From positions 62,001 through 126,000 of the forward strand of contig NZ_JANZLA010000009.1 of NCBI RefSeq assembly GCF_025770785.1: a stretch of DNA of 64,000 nucleotides, read 5' to 3'. This stretch comes from Cellulomonas sp. SG140 (GTDB lineage Bacteria > Actinomycetota > Actinomycetes > Actinomycetales > Cellulomonadaceae). The stretch's first letter is position 1, and every line of letters starts with the position of its first letter. Below, in pieces: positions 16,868 through 26,614 of this stretch. Position numbers and translations under genes: made by a program. The notes under the pieces were generated by a model. That model was not told the origin of the DNA and ran no database searches. It saw only the letters and a program-made list of their open reading frames with translations.

Positions 16868-17802
16868 TGGGCACCCTGAGCCGGACGACCGGCGCCCTGG
16901 CACTGGCCGGCGCCGGCGCGCTCGCGTGGGGCGCCCTCGTCGAGGTCCACTGGTACGCGCTGCGTGAGGCGACCGTCCCGGTGCTGGCCCCCGGGCAGGC
17001 GCCGCTGCGGGTCCTGCACGTGTCCGACCTGCACCTGACGCCCGGTCAGCGGCGCAAGGTCGACTGGGTCCGCGACCTGGCGACCACGCGGCCGCACGTC
17101 GTCGTGAACACCGGCGACAACTGGGCGCACCTGGACGCGATGCCTGCCCTGCTCGAGGCGCTCGAGCCGCTGCTGGAGGTGCCGGGCGCCTTCGCCCTCG
17201 GCTCCAACGACTACGTCGCGCCGCAGCCCAAGAACCCGGCGCGCTACCTGCAGCGCGACGCCCGCACCGCGCAGGTGCAGCCGGTGGCGCTGCCGTGGCG
17301 TGAGCTGGTGCGCCGGTTCACGTCGGCGGGATGGGTGGACCTCGACAACCACCGGGGGGTGCTGGACGTCGACGGTCGGCGCATCTCGCTGGTCGGCACG
17401 GACGACGCGCACCTCGACCGCGACCGCTTCCCCGCCGCGGGCGGACCGGACGACGTCCGCAGCACTGACGTGCCGGTGGACCTGCACATGGGCGTCACCC
17501 ACGCGCCGTACCGGCGGGTGCTCGACGCGATGCTCGACGACGGCGTCGACCTGGCCATCGCCGGGCACACCCACGGCGGACAGCTGGGCCTGCCGTTCTG
17601 GGGCGCGCTGGTGACCAACTCCGACCTGGACACGCGGCGGGCCAAGGGTCTGCACGGCTGGCCCGGTCCACGTCCGGACCGCCCGGGTGGCGGCGACTCG
17701 ATGTGGTTGCACGTGTCGGCCGGGCTCGGGACCTCGCCGTACGCGCCCGTGCGCTTCGCGGTGCGGCCCGAGGCGACCCTGCTGACACTCGTCCCCCGCT
17801 GA
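16867..17802 (+). CDS. Membrane-associated metallophosphoesterase (Rv3683-like)
   Basis: 311 aa calcineurin-like phosphoesterase with all metal motifs: SDLHLTPG (DxH, about residue 55), NTGDNW (GDx), GSNDY (GNHD variant with Ser) and GHTHGGQLGLPF (about 235). An N-terminal hydrophobic segment (about 8-25) suggests membrane anchoring. It is of the YkuE/YaeI type, several of which hydrolyse lipid-linked or cyclic phosphates; the substrate here is unknown. Its ATG overlaps the ponA2 stop (TGATG), so both are translated together, which hints at a cell-envelope role. Confidence 0.9.
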   Translation: MGTLSRTTGALALAGAGALAWGALVEVHWYALREATVPVLAPGQAPLRVLHVSDLHLTPGQRRKVDWVRDLATTRPHVVVNTGDNWAHLDAMPALLEALEPLLEVPGAFALGSNDYVAPQPKNPARYLQRDARTAQVQPVALPWRELVRRFTSAGWVDLDNHRGVLDVDGRRISLVGTDDAHLDRDRFPAAGGPDDVRSTDVPVDLHMGVTHAPYRRVLDAMLDDGVDLAIAGHTHGGQLGLPFWGALVTNSDLDTRRAKGLHGWPGPRPDRPGGGDSMWLHVSAGLGTSPYAPVRFAVRPEATLLTLVPR

Positions 17803-17905
17803 GTCCCGGGCGGCCCCTGCGTCGTGCCGTAAGGGCGCTGCCTCCGCCACCTCCGAGGCGATTTCCTCGCCCGTGTCGGCGTCGGCTATCCTTGCCAGGT
17901 TCCTC

Positions 17906-17979
<74 letters not shown>

Positions 17980-17988
17980 CCCGGAGAC

Positions 17989-18034
17989 GACGACGGCCCT
18001 TGACCGGCAGAAGTGCTGGTCAAGGGCCGTCGTC
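17989..18034 (+). terminator. Hairpin after tRNA-Pro
   Basis: A 17-bp perfect inverted repeat (17989-18005 with 18018-18034) around a 12-nt loop begins ten bases past the tRNA end. There is no T-tract. It is well placed to end the tRNA transcript. Confidence 0.75.
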
Positions 18035-18132
18035 ATGTGCGCTGAACGGTCCCGGACCGTGCGGGTGGTGGACCGCTCGCCCACCGGTGGGACGTCGAGG
18101 CTCGGCGCGCCGCCGCCCGGCAGACTGGTCCC

Positions 18133-18999
18133 GTGAGCCCCGTGATCGAGCCCGCTGACGACGTGCTGGCGGGGCTGGCGGCCCTCCCCGGCGTCCCCGC
18201 CGCCGTGACCAGGGCCCGGGACGCCTGCACCGAGCTGCGCCGGCATCCCGCGATGCGGCGACGCTGGTCGGAGGTCCGGGTGCGCGCCGGCCTCGAGGCA
18301 GCGTGGGCGAGCGCGGCGCTGGACGGCGTGCGGGTGCCGGTCGAGAACGTGCGGGCGCTGGCCGCCGGCGCACCCGCGCAGGGGCCGACGGACGACGTCG
18401 TCCGCGGTGCGGTGCGGGCGCACGCAGCCGTCGAGCGCCTGATGCCGGACCTCGGCGCGCCGGGTCGGGTCGGCGACGGCAGGGGCACCCTCGGCCCGCT
18501 CCCGCTGGGCCAGCTGCTCGCGCGGCTGCACACCCTCGCGGCGACCGGCAGGGTTCCCGACGAGGAGCTGGGCCGCCCCCGCGGCGACCGCCCGACCGCC
18601 GACCTCGCCGGCCTGGGAGCCGCGCCGGCCGGTGCGGACGTCGGCCATCGGCTGGCCGCGCTGACCGAGGCGGTCCACCGCACCGCCGCTCCCGCCGCGG
18701 TGGTCGCCGCCGTGCTGCACGGCGAGCTGCTGGCGCTGCGGCCGTTCACCGCCGCCAACGGCGTGGTCGCCCGTGCCGTCGCCCGGCTCGCCGTCACCGC
18801 TGGCGGCCTCGACCCGACGGGGTGCGCCGTCGCGGAGCCCGTCTGGGCGGATGCGCCGCTGGTGTACCAGGCCACCGCCGCGGGCTTCGCCACCGGTGAA
18901 CCGGACCGGGTGGCCGCCTGGCTGGTGCTCTGCGCCGATGCCGTCACGGAGGGCGCCGCCCGGGCGGCGCGGCTGGCGGACGAGGTGCTCTCGCACTGA
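18133..18999 (+). CDS. Fic-fold-like protein with degenerate active site
   Basis: 288 aa, often mislabelled oxidoreductase in actinobacteria. The N-terminal part has ASAALDGVRVPVENVRAL, which fits the Fic N-terminal helix region that carries the (S/T)xxxE(G/N)-like inhibitory helix. The Fic motif HPFx(D/E)GNGRxxR appears as LRPFTAANGVVARAVARL (about residues 197-214): the catalytic His is Arg, the acidic residue Ala, and the GNGR is ANGV. AMPylation by the usual mechanism is therefore unlikely. It stands alone after the tRNA terminator, 48 bases before the next gene. Confidence 0.7.
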   Translation: MSPVIEPADDVLAGLAALPGVPAAVTRARDACTELRRHPAMRRRWSEVRVRAGLEAAWASAALDGVRVPVENVRALAAGAPAQGPTDDVVRGAVRAHAAVERLMPDLGAPGRVGDGRGTLGPLPLGQLLARLHTLAATGRVPDEELGRPRGDRPTADLAGLGAAPAGADVGHRLAALTEAVHRTAAPAAVVAAVLHGELLALRPFTAANGVVARAVARLAVTAGGLDPTGCAVAEPVWADAPLVYQATAAGFATGEPDRVAAWLVLCADAVTEGAARAARLADEVLSH

Positions 19000-19047
19000 C
19001 GGGTGACGGCGCTCAAGGCCGCGCCGGCACCTGACGATGCGTGCCTC

Positions 19048-19611
19048 ATGAGTGCGCCGCTTCCACCCGCGGGCTGGTACCCGGACGGGTCCACCCCGAA
19101 CGTCGTCCGCTGGTTCGACGGCAGCCGGTGGACCGAGCACGTCACGCCGCTCGCACCGGCCGCCGCGCCTGCCGGTGGGTACGCCTCGCCCTCCGGCGGG
19201 TACGGATCGCAGGCCGGCGGGTACGGCCCACCGGTCGGCGGGTACGCGTCACCCGCTGGTGGGTACGTCCCCGGGGCGTACGCCACGGCGGCCTACGGAC
19301 CTGTGGCGGCCCCCAGCACGGACCTGGGGCCCGGCAACGGTCTGCACTGGGTGCTGCCGGTGGGCCGCTCGTGGCAGTCGATCGTCGCGGGCTACGTCGG
19401 GCTGTTCGCGCTCTTCGCGTGGTTCATGGCCATGGTCGGGACCGGCGGGGCCGTGTTCGGTGCGGTCGTGGGGCTGCTGTCGGTGGCGCTCGGCATCGTC
19501 GCGATCCGTCGCGCGTCGTCCGGCGGCCACGGCCGCGGCAGGGCCTGGTTCGCCGTCGTCGCCGGCGCGTTGTGCCTGGTGATGACCGTCGTGGTGGCCT
19601 CCGGCGCCTGA
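19048..19611 (+). CDS. DUF2510-domain membrane protein with GGY repeats
   Basis: 187 aa. Residues 6-32 (PPAGWYPDGSTPNVVRWFDG) are a DUF2510 domain, a short Trp-rich module before membrane segments in actinobacterial proteins. A low-complexity linker with four to five GGYxxP-type repeats (about 45-75) follows, and then two or three hydrophobic helices (about 105-185). ATG at 19048 is chosen because the DUF2510 domain begins directly after it. No catalytic residues. It converges on asd, with a strong hairpin between them. Function unknown. Confidence 0.8.
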   Translation: MSAPLPPAGWYPDGSTPNVVRWFDGSRWTEHVTPLAPAAAPAGGYASPSGGYGSQAGGYGPPVGGYASPAGGYVPGAYATAAYGPVAAPSTDLGPGNGLHWVLPVGRSWQSIVAGYVGLFALFAWFMAMVGTGGAVFGAVVGLLSVALGIVAIRRASSGGHGRGRAWFAVVAGALCLVMTVVVASGA

Positions 19612-19647
19612 GGTCCTCGGCCATCGGCCACCGGCCCCACGACGCAG

Positions 19648-19681
19648 ACCGGCCCCGGCACCGTCGGGTGCCGGGGCCGGT
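19648..19681. terminator. Bidirectional terminator between DUF2510 gene and asd
   Basis: A perfect 15-bp stem (19648-19662 with 19667-19681) with a GTCG tetraloop lies in the 82 bp between two converging genes. It is G/C-only apart from the ends and lacks a T-tract. Confidence 0.85.
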
Positions 19682-19693
19682 CCTCGAGCGCGG

Positions 19694-22057
<2,364 letters not shown>

Positions 22058-22179
22058 TCAGACCGCGATCGGACGAGGGGCGCCTGCGAGTCTAGGTCGG
22101 CCCACGATGCGGACCGACGGGTTTCCGCATGACGGACGCGGCCGCCCGCGGCCGGTGTGCTCCGCGGCGTTCGCGCTGG

Positions 22180-22962
22180 TCAGCCCAGCACGTCGACCGC
22201 GAGCCGGGCGATCAGGGCGGCCACGACGACGACGAAGACGATGCGGACGAAGGCGCTGCCCCGGGCCACCGCCGTCCGGGCCCCGAGGTACGCACCGGCG
22301 ATGTTGGCTCCGCCGACCAGCAGCCCGAGCCGCCACAGCGGCGCCCCCTCGAGCGTGAACACCAGCAGGGCGCCGAGGTTGGTGGCGACGTTGACGATCT
22401 TCGCCTGCGCCGACGCCTCGAGGAACCCGTAGCCGACGATGCCGACCAGGGCGATCACCAGGAACGAGCCGGTGCCCGGGCCCAGGAGACCGTCGTACGC
22501 ACCCAGCACCAGGCCGAGCGCCAGCGCCACCGCCTGGTGTCGCCGACCCGTCCAGCGCAGGTCGGTGGCCCGGCCCACGCGTGGACGCGCCACCGTGTAC
22601 GCGCCCACCAGCACCAGTGCCACGAGGATGACCGGCTTGAACACGGAGGTGGGCAGCAGCCCGGCGAGGGCCGCTCCCCCGGCTGCGCCGACGAGTGCGG
22701 TCATCGCCATCGGCCCCGCAGTGGACAGGCCGGGCTGCACCCGCCGGTAGTAGGTCAGCGCGCTGACCGACGTGCCCATGATCCCGGCCACCTTGTTGGT
22801 GGCCAGCGCCTGCACGGGAGTGATGCCCGGCACCAGCAGCAGCGCCGGCAGCTGCACCAGCCCGCCGCCGCCGACCACCGCGTCGACCCAGCCGGCGGTG
22901 AACCCGGCGAGCATCAGCAGGCCGACCGTCGCGAGCGTCAGGTGCAGGCCGGACACGGTCAC
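22180..22962 (-). CDS. TauE/SafE-family sulfite/anion exporter
   Basis: 260 aa with about eight hydrophobic helices. The family repeat is clear: AGFTAGWVDAVVGGGGLVQLPAL near the N-terminus is mirrored by GLVLGAYDGLLGPGTGSFLVIA in the second half, and ALATNKVAGIMG by AKIVNVATNLGAL. Members export sulfite, sulfoacetate or related anions; the substrate is not predictable. GTG at 22962 (VTVSGLHLTLA) starts just before the first helix. It is upstream of lysC on the same strand by 150 bp but its own transcript is likely to end separately. Confidence 0.87.
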   Translation of the reverse strand: MTVSGLHLTLATVGLLMLAGFTAGWVDAVVGGGGLVQLPALLLVPGITPVQALATNKVAGIMGTSVSALTYYRRVQPGLSTAGPMAMTALVGAAGGAALAGLLPTSVFKPVILVALVLVGAYTVARPRVGRATDLRWTGRRHQAVALALGLVLGAYDGLLGPGTGSFLVIALVGIVGYGFLEASAQAKIVNVATNLGALLVFTLEGAPLWRLGLLVGGANIAGAYLGARTAVARGSAFVRIVFVVVVAALIARLAVDVLG

Positions 22963-23133
22963 GGTGGCGGACCCTACCTCCCGGCCGGTCTCGGTCGGAG
23001 GACGGCGGGCCCGCCGGGTCGGAGGACGCCGGGACGGCCTGCCGTCGGACCGCCAGCAACCGGCGCAGTCCCGGCACAGGATCCCCTCAGAAACGGGCCA
23101 CGCCGCCCTTTGCCCGACCCCTACCGTCAAGCC

Positions 23134-24114
23134 ATGACCAGCGACGTCGCTGCCTCGGCCGTCCCTCCGCACCCTGGCTCGCCCGGGCCAGGCGGCCCGG
23201 ACGGGATCCGCACCGCCGGCGTGGTCCGCAGCTTCGGCGCCGTGCGGGCGCTGGACGGCGTCGACCTGCACGCCCGCGCCGGCCGGGTCACCGCCCTGGT
23301 AGGGCCCAACGGGTCCGGGAAGACGACGCTGCTGCTGGTGCTGGCCGGGCTGCTGGCGCCTGATGCGGGCACGGTGAGCATCGACGGGTACGACCCGGTG
23401 ACGGACGGCCCCGCCGCACGGGCCCGGACCGGCTGGATGCCGGACACGTTCGGCACGTGGGACTCGCTCACGGCTCGCGAGGTGCTCCGGACGTTCGCGG
23501 CGGCCTACCGCCTGCCTCCGGCGTCCGTCGGGGCCCGCGTCGACGAGCTGCTCGCCCTGGTGCACCTGTCCGAGTACGCCGACCGGCCCGCCGCAGTGCT
23601 CTCGCGGGGCCAGAAGCAGCGGCTCGGACTGGCCCGCGCGCTGGTGCACGACCCGGCGGTGCTGCTGCTCGACGAGCCGGCCTCCGGCCTGGACCCCCGG
23701 TCCCGCGTCGACCTGCGCGAGCTGCTGCGCCGGCTGGCGGACGAGGGGCGCACCGTGCTGGTGTCCAGCCACGTGCTGTCCGAGCTGGAGGAGATGGCCG
23801 ACGACGCAGTGTTCCTGTCGCACGGTCGCACGGTGCTGACGGGCGACACGGAGGCGACCCTCGGCACCGCGGGCGCCCGCCGGCCCTGGCGGGTGCGCGC
23901 GCTGGACGCGGAGGCGCTCCAGCGCTGGCTCACCGCGGTGCACGCCGCGTGGCGGCCGGACGACGACGGTGTGTTGATCGACGTCGACGGCGACGAGGGC
24001 GCCGCGACGCTGGTGCGGGACGCGGTGGCGGCCAGCGTGCCGCTCGTCTCGATCGCCCCCGCCGGCGGGGTGCTGGAGCAGGCCTACCTGGCACTGGACG
24101 AGGAGCGGCGATGA
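23134..24114 (+). CDS. ABC exporter ATP-binding protein
   Basis: 326 aa. Walker A GPNGSGKTT (about residue 60), signature LSRGQKQRLGLARAL (about 157), Walker B VLLLDEPASGLDP and H-loop VSSHVLSELEE are intact. The first 25 residues are Pro/Gly-rich and the last 80 form the accessory domain common in ABC-2 drug or antibiotic exporters. It overlaps the permease gene by four bases (ATGA). The ATG at 23134 is the first start after the divergent TauE gene. Export substrate unknown. Confidence 0.9.
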   Translation: MTSDVAASAVPPHPGSPGPGGPDGIRTAGVVRSFGAVRALDGVDLHARAGRVTALVGPNGSGKTTLLLVLAGLLAPDAGTVSIDGYDPVTDGPAARARTGWMPDTFGTWDSLTAREVLRTFAAAYRLPPASVGARVDELLALVHLSEYADRPAAVLSRGQKQRLGLARALVHDPAVLLLDEPASGLDPRSRVDLRELLRRLADEGRTVLVSSHVLSELEEMADDAVFLSHGRTVLTGDTEATLGTAGARRPWRVRALDAEALQRWLTAVHAAWRPDDDGVLIDVDGDEGAATLVRDAVAASVPLVSIAPAGGVLEQAYLALDEERR

Positions 24115-25256
24115 GCGGCACGTGGCGGGTGTCCTGGCACGGGGTGCGCACGGTGGCGGCCCTGGAGCTGCGGCAGCGGGTGCGGTCCACCCGCTGGATC
24201 GTCGCGCTGGTGGTCTGGTTCCTCGTGGTCGGCGCCGTCACCGCGCTCACCACCGGAGCCCTCGGCGCGCTGACGGGTCACGACACCTCTCCCCTGCACC
24301 GCGGTCCGCTGCTGTTCTTCGTGGTGACCTTCCTGGTGCTGGGGCTGGGGCTGCTGGTCACCCCGACCCTGTCGTCGACCGCCGTGAACGGCGACCGCGC
24401 CGCCGGCACGCTCGCCACGGTCCAGGTGACCCTGCTGACCCCGGCCGAGATCGCCACCGGCAAGCTGCTCGGGGCGTTCGCCGCCGCCACCGCCTTCCTG
24501 GTGGCGAGCCTGCCGTTCTACGGGCTCGCGATGGCGATGGGCGGGACGAGGGTGATCACGCTGGTCAGCGTCGTAATCGTGACCGCCGTGGTCCTCGCGT
24601 CGGTGTGCGGCATGGGCATCGGGTTCTCGGCCCTGACCGCCCGGACGGCTGGGTCGACCGTGCTGACCTTCCTCGGGGTCTCGGCCCTCGCGGTGTTCAC
24701 CCTCGTCTTCTTCGGCCTGACGCTGCCCGCGAACACCTCCCAGGAGGAGGTGCGCGTGTGGGGCGTCTCGCCGTCGTCGGCGCAGTGCGAGTCCAATGCC
24801 CTGGGCGACACGACGTGCAGCGGCAGCGTCACCCTCGGCGGTAGCACGGCCGCGGGCGACTCCTCGGCGGTACCCGCGTGCGAGTGGCGCACCGAGACGC
24901 GGCCCGTCGTCCACACCGAGCGGACCTGGTGGCTGCTGGCGGCCAACCCGTTCGTCATCGTCTCCGACGCCTCGACGGTGCCGCAGCAGGACCTCCAGTC
25001 GGTGACGTCACCGTTCGGCGCCATCCGCGAGGAGGTCCGTACCGCGCGTGCCGGCGCCAGCGGGATCTCGAACGAGTGCTGGGGCCCGATGGGACAGGTG
25101 TCCCTGCCCACCGAGGGTCCACGGCCGTCGGCGGTGCCGGTGTGGCCGTGGGGCCTGGCGTTCACGGTCCTGCTCGGCGTGGCCGGCTACGTCACCGCCG
25201 TGCGCCGGCTGCGCATCCCGCAGCACGCTCTGCCGCGCGGGGTGCGGGTGGCCTGA
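24111..25256 (+). CDS. ABC-2 type permease
   Basis: 381 aa. Membrane helices at about 30-50, 65-90, 135-160, 165-190, 195-215 and 345-365, with the conserved NGDRAAGTLATVQVTLLTPAEIATGKLLG segment split around residue 95. Between the fifth and last helix lies a large extracytoplasmic domain (about 220-340) with five or six Cys residues that may form disulfides. It pairs with the preceding ATPase as a half-exporter, with translation coupled by ATGA. Substrate unknown. Confidence 0.87.
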   Translation: MSGTWRVSWHGVRTVAALELRQRVRSTRWIVALVVWFLVVGAVTALTTGALGALTGHDTSPLHRGPLLFFVVTFLVLGLGLLVTPTLSSTAVNGDRAAGTLATVQVTLLTPAEIATGKLLGAFAAATAFLVASLPFYGLAMAMGGTRVITLVSVVIVTAVVLASVCGMGIGFSALTARTAGSTVLTFLGVSALAVFTLVFFGLTLPANTSQEEVRVWGVSPSSAQCESNALGDTTCSGSVTLGGSTAAGDSSAVPACEWRTETRPVVHTERTWWLLAANPFVIVSDASTVPQQDLQSVTSPFGAIREEVRTARAGASGISNECWGPMGQVSLPTEGPRPSAVPVWPWGLAFTVLLGVAGYVTAVRRLRIPQHALPRGVRVA

Positions 25257-25307
25257 GGCGCGGCTCCGGTTCGGGGGCGTACGGCGTCGTCGCGACGTCC
25301 GCCCTGG

Positions 25308-25874
25308 TCAGGGCTGCAGCGCGTCGTACTCCGCCTCGGCAGCCACGTCGTCGTCCACGTCGAGCCGCAGGTGCGCCAGGATCGTCTGCACCGTGCGCAA
25401 GGCCGACGACGCGCGCTCGCCCCAGTCGGACAGGTAGGAGAACTGCCACCACCACAGCGCCTCGACCGGGCGGCCCGCCTCGTAGTGGCGCAGCCCCTGG
25501 GCCAGCGCCCCGGCGATCGCGACGAGGTCGCCGGACAGCGTCGCCTGGGCCACCTCCGGGCCGACGACGGGGTCGACCACCTCGACGTACTCGTCGACTC
25601 CCTCGAACACGTTCGCGAGGTTGGCGCGCAGCGGCTCGACGTCCGGGTCGGGACCGACGTCCGGCTCGAACCGCAGGGCCGGCACCACGTCGTTGATCGC
25701 ACCGAGCCGGGCACCGGCCGCGATCACGTCCGACAAGGCGAGGAGCAGCAGCGGCAGCGTGGCCTCCGGCGCCGAGCCGGCGGCCACCTCCGTGACCGTG
25801 GTCAGGTAGCTGCGCGCCTCGTCGTGCACCGACCGGGCGAGGTTCGCGAGGTCGTCGGTGTCGCTGTCGGTCAT
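25308..25874 (-). CDS. DUF5063 family protein
   Basis: 188 aa, acidic, all-helical. The C-terminal ALWWWQFSYLSDWGERASSALR is the signature region of DUF5063, a cytosolic family of unknown function. It is 10 bases downstream of recR on the same strand. In other actinobacteria it keeps this place after recR, so a link with recombination or DNA repair is possible but unproven. ATG at 25874; no other domain. Confidence 0.85.
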   Translation of the reverse strand: MTDSDTDDLANLARSVHDEARSYLTTVTEVAAGSAPEATLPLLLLALSDVIAAGARLGAINDVVPALRFEPDVGPDPDVEPLRANLANVFEGVDEYVEVVDPVVGPEVAQATLSGDLVAIAGALAQGLRHYEAGRPVEALWWWQFSYLSDWGERASSALRTVQTILAHLRLDVDDDVAAEAEYDALQP

Positions 25875-25884
25875 CGTCCGCTCC

Positions 25885-26484
25885 CTACGCGCTGATCCGT
25901 CGGCGGCCCTCGAAGGCCCGGCCCAGGGTGACCTCGTCGGCGTACTCCAGGTCCCCGCCCACCGGCAGGCCGGAGGCGAGCCGGCTGACCGCCAGGCCCA
26001 TCGGGACCAGCAGCCGGGCCAGGTAGGTGGCGGTCGCCTCGCCCTCGACGTTGGGGTCGGTGGCCAGGATCACCTCGGTGACGGTGCCGTCCGCCAGGCG
26101 GCTGAGCAGCGAGGCGATCCGCAGGTCGTCCGGACCGACGCCGCCGATCGGGTTGATGGCCCCGCCGAGCACGTGGTACCGGCCGCGGAACTCGCGCGTC
26201 CGCTCGATCGCAACGACGTCCTTGGCCTCCTCCACCACGCAGATCACGTTCGGGGAGCGTCGCGGGTCGCGGCAGATGCGGCACTGCGCCTCCTGGGCGA
26301 CGTTGCCGCAGATCTCGCAGAACCGGACGCGGGCCTTGACCTCGGTGAGCGCGTCGGCCAGCCGACGGACGTCCGCCGGGTCGGCCGAGAGGATGTGGAA
26401 CGCGATGCGCTGGGCGCTCTTGGGGCCGACCCCGGGCAGCCGCCCGAGCTCGTCGACCAGGTCCTGGATCGCCCCCTCGTACAC
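25885..26484 (-). CDS. recR: Recombination mediator RecR
   Basis: 199 aa. The helix-hairpin-helix [20 protein letters not shown] (about 13-32), the four-Cys zinc finger [16 protein letters not shown] (about 57-72) and the Toprim domain with [12 protein letters not shown] and [17 protein letters not shown] are complete. RecR with RecO loads RecA at gaps. It starts with GTG at 26484, close after dnaX. The ybaB/ebfC gene normally found between dnaX and recR is missing: only 130 bp separate them. Confidence 0.96.
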   Translation of the reverse strand: MYEGAIQDLVDELGRLPGVGPKSAQRIAFHILSADPADVRRLADALTEVKARVRFCEICGNVAQEAQCRICRDPRRSPNVICVVEEAKDVVAIERTREFRGRYHVLGGAINPIGGVGPDDLRIASLLSRLADGTVTEVILATDPNVEGEATATYLARLLVPMGLAVSRLASGLPVGGDLEYADEVTLGRAFEGRRRISA

Positions 26485-26488
26485 GCGG

Positions 26489-26575
26489 TCAGCCTAGTTG
26501 GTCACCCATCCAGTTGACCTCGCGAGCCCGTCGCAGGGCGGCTGTGGCGGCGTCGACCCGACGGACCGACCGCAC
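26489..26575 (-). CDS. Possible 28-codon ORF or gene remnant between dnaX and recR
   Basis: After the dnaX stop the same frame stays open for 41 codons to a TGA at 26489-26491, five bases before the recR start. Third positions are mostly G/C, and the text ([20 protein letters not shown]) looks like an amphipathic helix followed by Trp. A GTG at 26575 could start a 28-aa peptide coupled to recR. It could equally be the worn-down N-terminus of a lost gene. No family assigned. Confidence 0.3.
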   Translation of the reverse strand: MRSVRRVDAATAALRRAREVNWMGDQLG

Positions 26576-26614
26576 GGCGTCGACGTCGTGGAACCGCGAC
26601 TCGAGGCGGGCGGC

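Noticed and set aside
23134..25256. Antibiotic biosynthesis or self-resistance locus based on the ABC-2 exporter
   Set aside because: No biosynthetic genes are near; the pair is flanked by housekeeping genes.
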